A stretch of 64,000 nt of DNA from Talinum fruticosum. Lineage: Eukaryota > Streptophyta > Magnoliopsida > Caryophyllales > Talinaceae. Shown here piece by piece: positions 11,790-24,026 of the stretch (its first letter is position 1; every line of letters begins with the position of its first letter). The notes below the pieces were generated by a model that worked only from the letters and a program-made list of their open reading frames with translations, did no database searches and was not told where the DNA came from. A program made the translations under genes and the position numbers. Location: the NCBI GenBank assembly GCA_021018815.1, contig JAITYX010000062.1, positions 835,501 to 899,500 of the forward strand, written 5' to 3'.

Positions 11790-12455
11790 TGCTTTTATGT
11801 ATGGACAATTGAATGTCATTAATTTAAAATTTGGGGTATTGGATGCTATTAATTCTAATTAAAGAATTGGATGCTAATATTTTTAATTTTGGACCTATTT
11901 GTATTTTTACACCACCACCAAGTTAAACTCGATTGTTGAATGACGTGGATGGTGGCGCTATTACATGTGGCTAATAATAAAAAAATTATTTATTTTTGGA
12001 TGCCAATTCAGTAAAGTTGGTAAAAAAATACAAGTTAAACATAAGTTTTTACCCCCGTATTCTCTCTCTCTTCTCTGTACTCTCTTGTCTCTACTCTCTC
12101 TATCCTCCATAAGAGCCCTAAGTTGCAAACATAGAAAAATTTCTTCCACAATTGGATTGAAGAGTAATAATAAGATAGATAAAGCAAGAAGGGAGGATCA
12201 GACGACTCAAGTAATGTCTGCTAAGATAACTATATTCGTGGAATTAATAATTATTTAATAAAAAAATTATTATTGTCCACATGTAACAACACCTCTGTCC
12301 ACGTCATTTTACAACTGAGTTAAACTCGGTGGTGAGTACAAAAAATATAAATAGGTCCAAAATTAGTGATATTGACGTCCAATTCTCCAATTGTAATTAA
12401 TGGTGTCCAACACCTCAAATTCTGAATTAATGGCATCCAATCCCTATAATCAAAA
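11790..12455. mobile_element. Element with long (~170 bp) terminal inverted arms
   Basis: The left arm (about 11790-11970) and right arm (about 12285-12455) are inverted copies. Both carry the series ATTGGATGYYATTAATT, AATTTTGGACCTATTT, ACCACC.AGTT.AACTC, GACGTGGA and TTACATGTGG. The arms enclose about 310 bp, including a CT-rich tract (12058-12110) and a segment with CATAAGAGCCCTAAG that resembles a gene leader. Long arms suit a Mutator-like or foldback element. A 9-bp duplication was not identified, so the class is inferred. Confidence 0.65.
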
Positions 12456-12633
12456 GTGATAAACAACCCCATTATAATTTCTTGTATGAATTAAATAACA
12501 ACAAACGAATTGATTGAATCAAAAACACAAAACCAACCCCTACCCCCACCCCCAAAAAAAAGAAAAGAAAAAGATAGGATATTAAGGTAAACCAATCAAT
12601 CAACTCAGGCACATATTCCTCAAGTTTTTACCC

Positions 12634-13365
12634 TCAAGAAAGAAGCCCCATGGTAAACAACCCAACCCCAACAACAAAACCCATCCCCCTACTCCTCAAC
12701 CCATATCCTCCATCATTCTTCTCCTCCTCCGAATCAGCCTTATTAGGCCCTTCAGCCTTTGGAGCCGAGCTCTCCCCGTCTGACTTGTCCGAGCTTGGCG
12801 GGGAGCTGGCTGGAGCTTTGGCTCCGAAGAGCTCGTTAGGCAACAAAACCTTGTCAACTTGGTAAACAGCCAAAGGAGACTCTTCCCTCAGGGCATTGTT
12901 GACTGTGGTCTCAACCACCCCGGTGGACACATTAATTTGGTTGTCCCTCAAGGATATGATGGTTAGCCTGAAATCCCCAGCCTGGGTCCTGACCGGGTTG
13001 CTCACGGTCTGGAAGCTGGCTAGGGTGTAGAACTTGGGGAGGACGTGGAACTGGACCAGCTCAACCTGCTGCTGTTGGGTCAGGTCGTTTATAGTCCCGG
13101 ATTTGAGGTTCTGGAAGGCGTTATTGGTGGGTGCAAATACAGTAATGCCATCCCTTGAGGAATTCAATTGGATAGCAATCTGGTTCACCACTTGGTTGGA
13201 GTAAAGTAGGCGGATGAAGGTGTCGAATTGGCCGCCTTTCTCTAGTATGGCGGTCAGATTCACCGGGCCAGCTGGGGCTGGGACTGGAGCGGCCGGGGAC
13301 TGAGCTAGGGATTGGGTGGCAATGGCTGCCAAGAGGATGAAGAGCGCTTGAAGAGTTGATGCCAT
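12634..13365 (-). CDS. Fasciclin-like arabinogalactan protein (single FAS1 domain, GPI-anchored)
   Basis: A complete 243-residue single-exon frame. Residues 1-22 form a secretion signal ending at SLAQ. Residues 23-34 (SPAAPVPAPAGP) are an arabinogalactan glycomodule. One fasciclin domain follows (about 36-175) with the H1 motif GITVFAPTNNAF (73-84) and the H2 region FHVLPKFYTLASFQT (106-120); PLAVYQVDKVLLPNELF closes the domain. N-glycosylation sites are seen at 36, 68 and 145. Residues 182-222 are Ser/Pro/Glu-rich, and a hydrophobic tail (228-243) fits a GPI-anchor signal. Length and single FAS1 domain match group A FLAs (the FLA11/FLA12 type), which act at the plasma membrane and wall, often during secondary wall formation. 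The subgroup is inferred. The ATG is the only one ahead of the signal peptide. This is the only intact gene in the window and stands alone among repeats. Confidence 0.93.
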   Translation of the reverse strand: MASTLQALFILLAAIATQSLAQSPAAPVPAPAGPVNLTAILEKGGQFDTFIRLLYSNQVVNQIAIQLNSSRDGITVFAPTNNAFQNLKSGTINDLTQQQQVELVQFHVLPKFYTLASFQTVSNPVRTQAGDFRLTIISLRDNQINVSTGVVETTVNNALREESPLAVYQVDKVLLPNELFGAKAPASSPPSSDKSDGESSAPKAEGPNKADSEEEKNDGGYGLRSRGMGFVVGVGLFTMGLLS

Positions 13366-13449
13366 TTTCGGCCCCTTTTTTCTTAATTTATGGTTATCTT
13401 TGTGAGTTGAGTGGCTTGGTGGATGAGGAATGGGGTGAGGGGAGAGGGA

Positions 13450-13457
13450 AATTTATG
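13450..13457 (-). promoter_or_regulatory. Possible TATA box of the FLA gene
   Basis: The minus strand reads CATAAATT about 85 bases before the FLA start codon, followed by a pyrimidine-rich leader (CCCTCTCCCCTCACCCC). The position suits a plant core promoter with a short 5' UTR. It is not a perfect TATAAA. Confidence 0.35.
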
Positions 13458-13465
13458 GGATTAGA

Positions 13466-14502
13466 TGGAGTACTGGCATGAGCTGGCTGTAGTTGTTTAT
13501 TATTTTCCTTAATGTACAAACATGTAGGAAATAAAGGGGTTTTATTTGATAAAAGGAATTAGAAGTTCGTAAGAAAAGGAGCAAAAATCTTTGGAGATAA
13601 TGCATATGAGGACCTGGTAAACGAATATTGGAGAGGATTTGGGTTGCAACAGTAATGAAATTGTCCTTTGATTAAAATGGGTTGATAGATTGATTATTGA
13701 AGTGTTGTTTCCTTTAAATTATTATTGGTTGAACATATTTCAATTGATTTCGTTCAAACGGGTTAATTTAATTTTACGCAACGGGTTAATTTAATTTTAC
13801 GTATATGTTAGGTTGTAATGTTTAAAGTTTAAAAAGGGTGGTTTTGAATTGTTTTATTATTGGATAATTACATACAAATCAATTTTACTATCATTTCATT
13901 TTTGTATAAATAATACTATCTAAATTAGAAGACATTATTATTTGCGCAACATTCCCTTTAGAGGAGGATTTGGAAGAAAGTGTGATAAATGGACAGAAAC
14001 ATTCTCAATTTAGACACCCTTGGCAAACCATTTGGAATACTTAAATTACTCTAAATCAGTGTCCCTTTGATGGCTTAATTTTGCCTTATTTATTTTAGTG
14101 TATATGAGAGTGGCAACCATCACATGTATATGTCATACTCGCTTGGAATTTGACTTGTTCAATTGATTATTGATTCAGGTGGATCCGTTAAAATATGCTT
14201 GATATGATTAGTAGGTAATAAGTCACACTAACTAAGCTAATTATAGTCCTAATCCTTTTCTTAGAAGCATGTGCATATCGCAAGGACTAAAGAAAAGGAA
14301 TAGTTTTTTTTTTTTTTTTAAGGGGAAGGAATAGTTTAGGATTTCTGGTGTAAGTTGGCAATCATATGTATTTGCAGCTGTCGGACGTGTATTCATGTCA
14401 TAGTTGGGAACAGATATAACTAAAAAACATAGATAACCAAACAAGAAAGGCGGCAGTTGGAAGAAGGAATTTAATTAGTGGAGCAAAACATATTGAATAC
14501 TA
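13466..14502. other. FLA upstream region, no further gene
   Basis: This AT-rich stretch upstream of FLA holds a direct repeat of GGGTTAATTTAATTTTACG (13760-13801, two copies) and a T-rich tract at 14304-14319. I see no coding sequence. Regulatory sites for FLA may lie here but cannot be named by eye. Confidence 0.4.
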
Positions 14503-14770
14503 TTTTTTTTTCAAACTATATGTTATTTTAACTTATTTTTTTATTTTGTAATATTTTTTAATTTATAATTTTAATGACATATTAATTACTAGTTTATCAA
14601 TTTTGTCTTTATTAATTGCTTTGTTTCTCTTCTTTTTTTCATTGACTTTTTCATTTCCAATAAAATATAGGGTTAACTTATTCTTTTAACATAAAATTTG
14701 TCATGAATTTTACGTTTCCTTAGTATTCCTACATAATCTTAAAGCGACATGTATTTTGAAACGGAGGGAA
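14503..14770. mobile_element. Stowaway-like MITE 1
   Basis: The right end reads TTTTGAAACGGAGGGAA followed by TA, the classic Stowaway terminus. The inverse of its last 30 bases aligns with the start at about 14503 (TTTCAAACTATATGTTATTTTAA against TTTCAAAATACATGTCGCTTTAA in shorter matching blocks). TA flanks both ends. The length, about 268 bp, is normal for the class, and there is no coding capacity. Confidence 0.68.
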
Positions 14771-15186
14771 TATATATAAGTATATATGCTAAAAATTATA
14801 ATTCTTCAATAATATCTAAAACTGTGTCAATGAATTTTTATTATTTATAAATATATATTTTTAAAAATATTATTAGTAGAATATTTTCTCTCTCTCGTTT
14901 CACAAAAAAAGTGTAATATTCTTTTGTATAGCAAATCCAAATTGGTTAAAAGTGAGCGTTACGGTCTATTTAGCTGCAAATTCTTATATTTGTCCGAGAG
15001 CGTATACTCGCATGTGACACATCATTATGTTGCTCATAAAATTACTGTATATTTTCCCTTTCATCCAAATATTTATTGACATATATCTTGGAAATATATA
15101 CTTCCAGTGCATAATTGACGTTATGTTATTTAGCAACAAGAATAGTGTTTAGTGTTTTGATCAAGTTAAAACACTAATATAATTTT

Positions 15187-15421
15187 AGCTACTACTTCCT
15201 CCATTTCACAATATTTGTTATTTTTAGATTGTGATGGAATATTAAGGAAATATATGACAAAATTTGTGTTAAAAGATCAAGTTGTTCTAAGGTTTAATTG
15301 AAAATGAATAAAGTTAATAAATAAATGAGAGAAAGCAAACAATTAATGAAAAAAGTTTATAAATTAATTGTTAATAAATTTAAAATGATAAAGTAACGAG
15401 ATATCGTAAAACATATAGAGT
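15187..15421. mobile_element. Stowaway-like MITE 2, degenerate
   Basis: The left end reads CTTCCTCCATTTCACAATATT after TA, in shorter blocks matching the Stowaway consensus CTCCCTCCGTTTCA. The right end near 15421 (ATATCGTAAAACATATAGAGTA) is a decayed inverse. The length is about 235 bp. Confidence 0.5.
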
Positions 15422-16597
15422 AGCTTAGAAAAAGAGTTTGACCTCTATAGGCTATAGTGAAGTAGCCAGCATATATATAGTTGTACCTGATGAAGACATG
15501 CTTGAAGAGAAATGTTGACAACTTGATTATGACTACAATAACCAAACTGTATTGCACTTCAATTTCTCAAACTATTTTAAAAGTTAATTAATTAATAATG
15601 TACATTTGCCTAAATTAGTCCAAGTTAGACACAAGATTACTCTATTTATCTTCCACCATAAAATGAATTAGGAAGATGAAAAAGACGTGGAAAATAAAGA
15701 TACTAATTTTGTAAGCGGAATTCATAACAAAATTGTTATATGTTTTATAAAAAAAAAAACTACAAAAGAAAACGTATTCGGTGTCTCATATATTTTTGAA
15801 TGTTATTAAAAGTAAATTGAATTAGTGAATAATTTATGCTCAGTACTGTTCTTCACAAATTTATTACATCAGCAGCAAGATTGGGTTACATAAATATCAA
15901 ATCATTTTAATGATTTAGATATCATATATTATAATTAATTATATGACGTAGGGTAGGGGAGATCTTTCACGAGGATTTGATTGTTGTCCATGGCAATAAT
16001 ATCTCCCAAGCTGGACGTGGACATGATATATTATTTTTTTTTTAAAGGACATGGCAAATTATAGTATATTATACTATAAGTAATATTTTCTTTTAATTAA
16101 TTAATTATAATTATAATATAGTTTGGCAGAATGAAGAGAAGACATAGGTTGCGTTTGGTAACCGACAAGAGTAGCAGCCTGGCAAAGTCAATACTTGTGC
16201 CCCATTTTTCTTCCAACCAAACAGCCTTCGAAGCTTCTACTATTCAGCTCTTCGGAATTTCTAAACACAAGACAAATAGACATGCCTCCCTCTAAGTTTT
16301 TCTGTTCTTGAGCATTTTCCTTTGTGTGGGACCATTTGGGGAACAAAATCTGTGCTGTACTTGGAAAATTCAATATCAATAACATGAAATTTTTATGCAA
16401 TGTTTGATTTAGAGAAACATAAATAAATACCAGAGAAATCCAATATGCAGTTCCAACATGAATAACTACCATAAAACCAATATGAGGTCCACTTTTAAAT
16501 TAGAGTTGCAGACAACATATAAATAATTTAAAATTTAATTCAAGGCACATGAGTGGTTTTAATATTCTAACATGTCCTCACTCCTCACCTAATATGT
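15422..16597. other. AT-rich intergenic stretch, no gene seen
   Basis: Very AT-rich, with several ATAATTAT-type tracts. A short segment at 16147-16225 carries GCGTTTGGTAAC and, inverted, GTTTGGTTGG, as in hAT or PIF MITE ends, but no full element could be defined. Confidence 0.4.
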
Positions 16598-17269
16598 TAT
16601 TTGAGCAAAATCGGCTAATTAAATTTTTGATTCGTAAAAAACTGAATCGTAGTAGAACCGAAAATTTTAATTAATCAAAAAAGTCGGTTCGGCAAAAGCG
16701 TAAACCTTAAACCAAATCGAATTATAGGTTAACCGGATTTTCGCTTCGATTAACCGACACATAATTCAATTTACGGTTAACTCTGTTTTATACCCTAGTT
16801 TTCAATTTTAATTTTTTCAACTTGAGTATTTATTTTACCCTTTTACCAAATTACTTTGTGATAAGTCAACTCATCAACAAAACCTTAAAACCAACAAAAC
16901 AAAATTTAAAATTCAAAACATGAAATACCCTTAAAGAAAATGTCTCCAACTCCCACAAATGGGGAAGGGAGTGAGAGGATTACCAAGTTCCAACAATTAT
17001 TACAATTCGTTATATGAGAAGATTAAAAGTTATACAAAATATAAAACACATCCAAACTTAAATCAAACAAACAAGACAACTGAGCTCCAATTCACATGTT
17101 TTCTAGTATCAATTGATTTGTCGATGACAATTGAAAGTTTTTCCATAAAAAGGTGTTGCATATCTACAATTAAAATTTATATAAAATAAAGATAGGATTG
17201 TACACATAATAAAATGAATGGATTACAAACAAGTGATTGAAAACTCAACTTTCTCCAATTCCTCCCATT

Positions 17270-17985
17270 CACAGAAGTTGTCTTCTACTATAATTGGACC
17301 ATGTGTCCTCCGTAGCCAATCTTGACGACACATAAGGGCTTCAACCATTCGAGGGGTCAAGGAAACGCAAAAGAATCAAGAACATGACCCCCGATGTTAA
17401 AAGCAAACTCGGAAGCCACTGCAGATATCGGCATAGCAAACACATCCTTGGCCATTTTTGCAAGAATAGGAACCTCTTTTGTTGATCTTTCCAAAATGCC
17501 AAAATTTAAAATGTATTATCATTTGGCTCTTCACAATCATCACTTCAATATTTTTCTAACTCACTTTTCTTTTCACTTCGTAGAGTCCCCTTCTCCCCTT
17601 ATACCTCAAACTCATAAGTTGGTTTACATCTATCACTTATTCATCGTTTGAGCCCATATTAACATCACAAACAACACTAGAAGGAGTGACACAACTTGAT
17701 ATATTCAATTTCCTCTTTGGTTTACGAACACAAGATGAGTACAAATTAAACAAAGACCGCAAAGTATACTTGATTTTGAGAAACAATATGTTGACGCTTT
17801 CATCATCATAATTACTACTTATCACCCGTTCAACATAATCCAACTTAAACCTTGGGCTAAGGACTAAAATAGTGAACAACAAGACATTAATATTATCAAC
17901 ATTTGCCCAATACTTGTCATATTTAATTTTTATTTGAGTTGTCATACTTCTAATGTTCTCATCATGATCACATAAATAATTTGAT
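17270..17985 (-). pseudogene. hAT transposase, C-terminal half (BED-type)
   Basis: On the minus strand 17945-17637 encodes KYDKYWANVDNINVLLF and LSPRFKLDYVERVI, which match the DUF4413/RNase-H-like part of plant RICESLEEPER-type hAT transposases. Further along (about 17480-17300) come LAKMAKDVLCMPISAVASEF and a GGHVLDSF-like stretch, the conserved hAT dimerisation domain, with frameshifts and stops. The upstream junction is the edge of a CACTA element at 17986; the missing front half continues at 35432 on the same strand. The intact protein would cut and paste hAT elements. This half is inactive. Confidence 0.82.
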
Positions 17986-18033
17986 CGAGTACTATAAAAT
18001 TGCTAATTAGCGACGAGAATTAGCGATGGATAG

Positions 18034-19624
18034 TGAAGACTCGGACACTCTGCTCAACGCATTTACGAGTTGCATTAAATGAATCGGGTATAACTATCTC
18101 GTACTTATAGAGTTTTGATTCCAAGGCATTCTCTCGTGTCTTAGAAACTTTTACGAGTGAAATGGTATCTTCTCTAAGTGATATACCTTTTACTTCATAT
18201 ATTTCTTGCTTATCTCGAAGTGACTCGAAAGCGATTCTCTGCTCCGAGTCCCTCATCACTCAGATTTATCGCAGATTGAATAGACTAGTATTTCGTCTTT
18301 TCTCACTCGAATCGACTTACGGTTATAAGCTCTATTTTGTTATAGTCGGCGATTCTAGTACTGTTTAATACTTAGTCTATATTAAGTTATTTCACTCGAT
18401 ATTCATTATATATCTTGATCTTTCGCTTAGACTAAGTCGGATGGAATTTTGAGTTACATGGTTATTAGACTCAAAAAATTCCACTTCTTTTACGACTCGA
18501 GATAATTAGTTGTTTAATTATCATAATTATTTTATTATCTGTGTCTAACCTTGGACCAAAGTATTTTATACTTTGAGAACCAAAATCGTTTTACTTTTGT
18601 AGGTTATGCAAACAAGGATACACTTTTCAAGCTGCAAAAGTAGCAGGCTTCAAAATGTCAAATCACCAGCGAGACATGGCTTTTTCACCTTCTCTACTTC
18701 GGTCCCGGAAGATAGTGTCGAGACTGTCTGTTTCCAAATCTGGAAAAGCTGGAACGCTAAGCTTAACGGTGGTTTCCACCTTATCTTTCAAGACACCGCT
18801 AGTGATTTTGGGACTTCGAAGAGAGTTAAACCGTTTGTCCAACGTTCACATTACAACGGATACTTTACGAGCGACCCGAAAGCTTCTATCAACGGTCACA
18901 AAGGACTCCCGGTCAGCGAGATGAAGATAACGGCTACTCTGCCTGGTTATCTATAAGTAGAAGCCACCTCACAAGACTTGAAGATTGCCAAACATATTGT
19001 TAATACATATACTCGCTCAAAGTCTCTGTATACATTCTTAATCTTCTACTTACAAATCCCAATCCGTAATTCATTACTTTACGAGTTGTAAGGTCTTGTA
19101 CTAAGTTATAAACACTTTCTTACTTTCTCTGTAAGGTCCCTTGACTAAGTCTGTAAGGGTTAACTCGGCTTAGTTGTCCCTAGCTGTAAGGGTTATCTCA
19201 GCTAGGAAGTACTAGATCGAGATAAGGGAATTTACGAGTCTAGGAAAACTTGTATAGAGTTGTCTAAGGGAGCAACTCGGGTTCGATCGATTCACGGTAT
19301 TTTGTGGACTCAAAATAGTGGATTTGACTTCGTGCTTGGATTAGCACGGTTCGTGGTTTTCTACCCCGGGAGGGTTTCCACGTAATCTCTAAGCTGTTAT
19401 CTTTACGAGTTCATTCTAGACTCGGATAGTTTTACTTTATGCGCTTGATGCGCTTATTTATTCGTGAAAGCATTTACGAGTCCATATATTTCGACCTCGC
19501 TAATTGACTCGGAACCTGTCTTTGTCTCCTCTTTATCAAAAGAGTTAAAGGTTCCAAGGAAAAACTTCCATCACCCTATTCACCCCCTCTAGGGTGACTC
19601 GGACTCTCCCAGAGCAAACCTTCA
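18034..19624 (+). repeat. 5' LTR of the Sirevirus-like element
   Basis: It is 1,591 bp, beginning TGAAGACTCGG and ending AACCTTCA. A TATA-like box (TATAAGTA, 18952-18959) is TATAAATA in the 3' LTR (30360-30367). Open frames at 18606-18956 lie within the LTR and have no recognisable product. Confidence 0.88.
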
Positions 19625-19626
19625 AT

Positions 19627-19638
19627 TGGTATCGAGCC
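19627..19638 (+). other. Primer binding site (tRNA-iMet type)
   Basis: TGGTATCGAGCC lies two bases after the 5' LTR. The usual copia site is TGGTATCAGAGC, so one A appears lost in a CAGAG/CGAG change. Confidence 0.75.
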
Positions 19639-19682
19639 TAGCCTTTCGAAAGGATCTAACCATCTAAAGGTCTAAAGATCAA

Positions 19683-20640
19683 ATGGCTCGGAATAACGGA
19701 GAGTTCGATGAAGGAAGATCTTCCAACGAGGCCACCAAAATTCAAAGGATCAAACTTTGGGCACTTGGAAGAAGCTTATGGAATGTTTCCTCATGGATCA
19801 TGATGAAGATGTATGGGAAATCATACGACAAGTAAACTACATTCCAATGAAGACAGAGGAATTCAGAATCATTCCCAAGACAAAGGCTGAATTCACTCCG
19901 GGCGAAGCGAGAAGTTCGGGAAGAACTTCAAGGCAATGAACATTCCGATGTGCGCCATTAGCTCGGAGGAATACAATCGAGTGTCTGCACTGCGACACGG
20001 CAAAAGAAGTGTGGGACACACTTGTCAACACTTACGAAGGAACTAGCCAGGTTAGACAAGCGAAGATAAGTCGAGTATCTTCATAAATACGAGCTATTCA
20101 AGATGGAGCCGAAGAGAACATTACTCGGATGTTCATTTGGTTTACTGAGATTACCAACAATCTCAAGTCTCTGGGTAAGAAGATCACACACGAGGAAATG
20201 TGCGGAAAGATACTCGGAAGTCTACCCAAAAGAAGATGGGGTCCGAAGGTGACTGCCATAGAAGAAGCTCGGAACCTCTCACTCTTAAAGCCGGACGAGC
20301 TCATCGGAAAGCTTCTAACTCACGAAATCCATCTAAAAGAAGAGGATGCTTGAGGGCAGTACCAAAAGGAACATAGCACTGAAAGCCTCATAATCCAAAG
20401 AAGCAAATCCGAGCTCTTCGACTCGGAAGACAATCCCATGGCACTCATTGCAAGAGGCTTCAAGAGAATGATGAAGCACAAAAGATGGGACAAAGATAAG
20501 AGAGACGAGAAAAGGTAAGTTTTCTTCTTCTTCAAAGTTATCTTTATCTAAGAATTCGGGTGTTTCGAGTGTGGCGAGCAAAGACCACATAGTCAAAGGC
20601 GTCAGAAAAGGAAAAGGGCGAGAAAGAAGAAGAAGGCCAT
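19683..20640 (+). pseudogene. Gag of the Sirevirus-like element
   Basis: The ATG at 19683 opens MARNNGEFDEGRSSNEA and then breaks. Matching pieces follow in other frames: FLMDHDEDVWEIIRQ (about 19790), TAKEVWDTLVNTYEGTSQV (about 20000) and 20129-20353 with MFIWFTEITNNLKSLGK, ILGSLPKRRWGPKVTAIEEA and ELIGKLLTHEI. This is the UBN2 capsid-like domain of copia Gag. A zinc knuckle starts at about 20548 with CFECGE but is interrupted before its His and last Cys. The protein would form the particle that packages element RNA. At least four frame changes prevent it here. Confidence 0.8.
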
Positions 20641-21419
20641 TTCGATTCGGAAGGCTGAAAAGGAGTCGGACTCGGACTCGAGATAATGAGGAAACTAATC
20701 CTCAAGAGGTAATTGATTACTTCCTCAAATTCTCCAAAGTTGATTTAGCTAAATACATTTTTACTTTGGAAAAAAGTCCAATTCGACTCTTCCCATTTCA
20801 AAGAACAACTTGAGTCAATTTCTTTTGAGAGCAATTCTTTGAAAAACGAATTGGAAAAGCTGAGACTCACACTCGAGAGAACTCAAGACTAGTGCTCAAA
20901 CTAATGAGACCGAGTCCGAGTTACTCGAGAAAGGAAATGAGCAACTAAAACGAAGCTCACCGAGTCTCGAGATCCGATTTTAAAATTTAGTCAAGGTCGG
21001 AGAAACCTTGACATGCTCTTAGGATCACAATGTGTCTCCTTCAGAAAAGAAGGTCTTGGTTTCAACAAAGAAGAGGAATCCAATTCCTACTCGGAAGCTG
21101 TTCAAAAATGATTCCGAAGCTGTGAAGTTCAGGAAAGTTGAGCACGGTCCCATTCACGAAATGAAGGAAGGACTAAGCCCGGAAGCTGTTTACAAAAAGA
21201 AACCATTCTCTCATGTTTCAAAAGGAAAAGTTTTCAAAAAGAAAGAGACACGAGACTCAGCTATCCGAGAGGAAAACTCGGAATCGAGACAAAACCCAAA
21301 GTCATTCAAATCTGGGTTCCAAAACACCTTCTTGCTCGGAAAAGGACCACGGTAAGGAGTGTTACTCGGGTTCGTTAGAGGAAGTGAGAAGGGTTAAATT
21401 CTCTTTGTTTTGCGGGTCG

Positions 21420-22690
21420 CTCGGAAGAGATCGAAAGGACACTAGTACCTTGACGAGTGGATGTTCACGCCATATGTCGGGAGATGCGGGACTCTTTTCC
21501 GAGTTGGAAAAACATAAAGGAGGAAATGTCACATTTGGAGATGATAGCAAAGGCAAGATAGTGGGGATTGGCAAGATTGGAAAAGGAAGCAATCTGGTCG
21601 AGTCCAGTCTACCTTGTCAAGGGATTAAAGTATAATCTACTCAAGCATCTCTCAACTATGTGACAAAGGTCAAGAGGTAAGATTCACTCGGACCAATTGC
21701 ACTATTTCGATATCACTACCAAAGAGATCAAGCTTTCGGGTAAGAGATCGGGTAATACTTACATCATTCCTCTTTCGACCCAAGTCGAATTTATCTTGCT
21801 TAAAAGCATCTCTTCATGATGATTCATGGACTTGGCATCGTAGATTAGACCATATTAGCTTGCATACTATCAAGAAATTGACATCTAATGGTCTAGTTAG
21901 GGGTTTACCTAACTGTATTTTTGAGAAAGACAAAGTATGTGAAGCATGCACCGAGAGGAAACAAGTCGGATCTTTATTCAAATCTCTGAAGATAGTTTCC
22001 ACATCCAAAGTGCTTGGATTACTGCATATGGACCTATGTGGTGAAATCCTTGTGAAGAGTCTCGGAGGTAAATCTTACATACTTGTTGTTATTGATGACT
22101 ATTCACGATTTACCCGGGTGTGTTTTCTTAAGCACAAAAATGAAGCTTTCAAGGAGTTCAGCAAGCTCTGCGAGAAAAATTCAAGTTGAGTCTCGGACTC
22201 GGATCCGGAGGATTCGAACCGACCATGGAAGAGAGTTCGATTACTCGGAATTCTCGGAGTTCTATGACAAAAATGGAATCTCTCACAACTTCTCGAGCAC
22301 CCAGAACTCCTCAACAGAATGGAGTAGTAGAGAAAAAGAATAGAACCCTTGAAGAAATAGCAAGGACAATGATGATTGAGCACAACTTGTCTTACTATTT
22401 CTAGGCGAGAAGCGATCAACACAGACTAACTACACTTTAAATAGATGCCTCATCGGACCCATTCCGAAGAAAACACCTTATGAACTCTACAAAGGGAAGA
22501 AGCCAAATATTTCCTACTTCGGACCATTCGGATGTAAGTGCTTCGTTCACAACAATGGTAAGGATCACCCGACTAAGTTTGATGCCCGGTCGGATGAAGG
22601 TATTTTTCTGGGTTACTCCATTCATAGCAAAGCTTATCGCATTTTTAATAAGAGAACTAACAAAGTAGAAAAAGCATACACGTAGTGTTT
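21420..22690 (+). pseudogene. Protease and integrase of the Sirevirus-like element
   Basis: Protease traces begin near 21455 with SGCSRHMSGDAGLF, followed by VTFGDDSKGKIVGIGKIGKG. The usual D before S-G-C is missing (T-S-G-C). The GAG-pre-integrase segment (about 21830-21960) shows a WHR-like start and CEACTERKQV. The integrase core follows: HMDLCGEILVKSLGGKSYIL and IDDYSRFTRVCFLKHKNEAF (22020-22150), then RIRTDHGREFDYSEF and NGVVEKKNRTLEEIARTMMI (about 22200-22400), which hold all three D, D, E regions in different frames. The later segment resembles the copia integrase C-terminus with GYS.HSKAYRIFN. Multiple frameshifts make it inactive. Confidence 0.8.
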
Positions 22691-23029
22691 GATGAGCTTG
22701 AACAGGAGAAACCAAGTGAGTCTTCATACTCGAACCGAAGCTCGGAAGAGATGATGACGAAGACGAGCCTACAAAGACTCGGACTCAACACGCTCGGAAT
22801 GAAGTCACTCGAACGAGGAAACTCGGAATGAGACAATTCAAGAGCTCGCTCGAACGAACAAGTTAATGAAGAGGATCACTCGAACAAGATTACGAAGATC
22901 AAGCGGCTCGACCTACAAACCTCGTAAATCAAAGAACTGGTAAAGCATTCAAATTTACTTCCAGTCATCCCCAAGAAAACATCATTTCGATATCAACAAT
23001 GGGGTAAGAACTCGTTCCTCTCTTCAAAA

Positions 23030-23643
23030 TCTATGTGCATTCACTACATTCATTTCATTAATCGAACCCGAAATGCACTAGAGGCCCTTAATGAACCTGA
23101 ATGGGTAGAGGCCATGCAAGAGGAACTCAATCAATTTGAAAGAAACCAAGTCCGGACTCGACCAACCGACCTTCGACCACCCAGTTATAGGAACCAAATG
23201 GGTTTTCAAGAACAAACTGGATGAGGGTGGTGTGGTAGTCGAAACAAGGCTAGACTTGTGGCTCAAGGCTACAATCAAGAAGAAGGAATTGATTGTGGGG
23301 AAACCTTTGCACTCGTAGCCAGAATCGAAGCTATTCGAATCTTGTTGCGCTCGGATTCTATGGATAAAGCAACACTTGAAAGATCTTGGATTATCCTTCA
23401 AATCGGTTCCAATCAAGTGTGACAACCAAAGCGCAATCAGCATCACCAAGAATTCCGTCCAAGCACTCAAAAACAAAGCATATCGAGGTCGAGATATCAC
23501 TTCTTACGCGATCACTCGGAAAAGGTGATATTGAACTTGAGTTCATTCCTACTAATCTTCAATTAGCTGATATTTTTACTAAGCCACTTGGTGAAGATCG
23601 GTTTTGTTTTATTCGGAATGAGCTTGGTATGTTAAATGCTTAA
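23030..23643 (+). pseudogene. Truncated RT/RNase H of the Sirevirus-like element
   Basis: RT starts near 23085 with LNEPEWVEAMQEELNQFERN and [11 protein letters not shown], and reaches [14 protein letters not shown] (about 23310). The text then passes almost directly to an RNase H end: [24 protein letters not shown], and IELEFIPTNLQLADIFTKPL (to 23643). The whole middle of RT, including the YVDD active site, is deleted, as is most of RNase H. This element could not copy itself even if its frames were repaired. It would need RT supplied by another copy. Confidence 0.82.
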
Positions 23644-24026
23644 TTATATGCTATTCATTGCATAACTCGTGTTATGTGTTTTCACTTTTAATAACCATTA
23701 GCTCAATTGATTCAGTGATACTTGGGTTAGTAGTTATTTCGTGTTTCGAGTCATTCGAAACCAATCTGAGTCAAACTCGGACGTAGAGAAACTTGGATTT
23801 CAAATTTTCTTAAACTATCTCTAGAACAGTGGAGAGTTTCGGATTATATTTTCAAAATCTTTCTCTCTCTCTCTCTCAGCGCTGTGATCGGACAATAGCC
23901 GTGGATCTCTAACCGCTGAAATCTTAACCGTTGAAGAGAACCGTCACACCGGTCTTTGATGACCGATGGACAAGCCGAGTCGAACGGAGTTATACTTAAC
24001 GGATAGTTGACGGGCTTCTAATTTTT

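Noticed and set aside
15120..15180. Partial similarity to the left arm of the 8520 MITE (GTTTTGATCAAGTTAAAACAC)
   Set aside because: Too short and without termini to call a second copy.
18606..18956. Open frames in the Sirevirus-like 5' LTR
   Set aside because: They lie wholly within the LTR, and the second LTR copy does not keep the frame.
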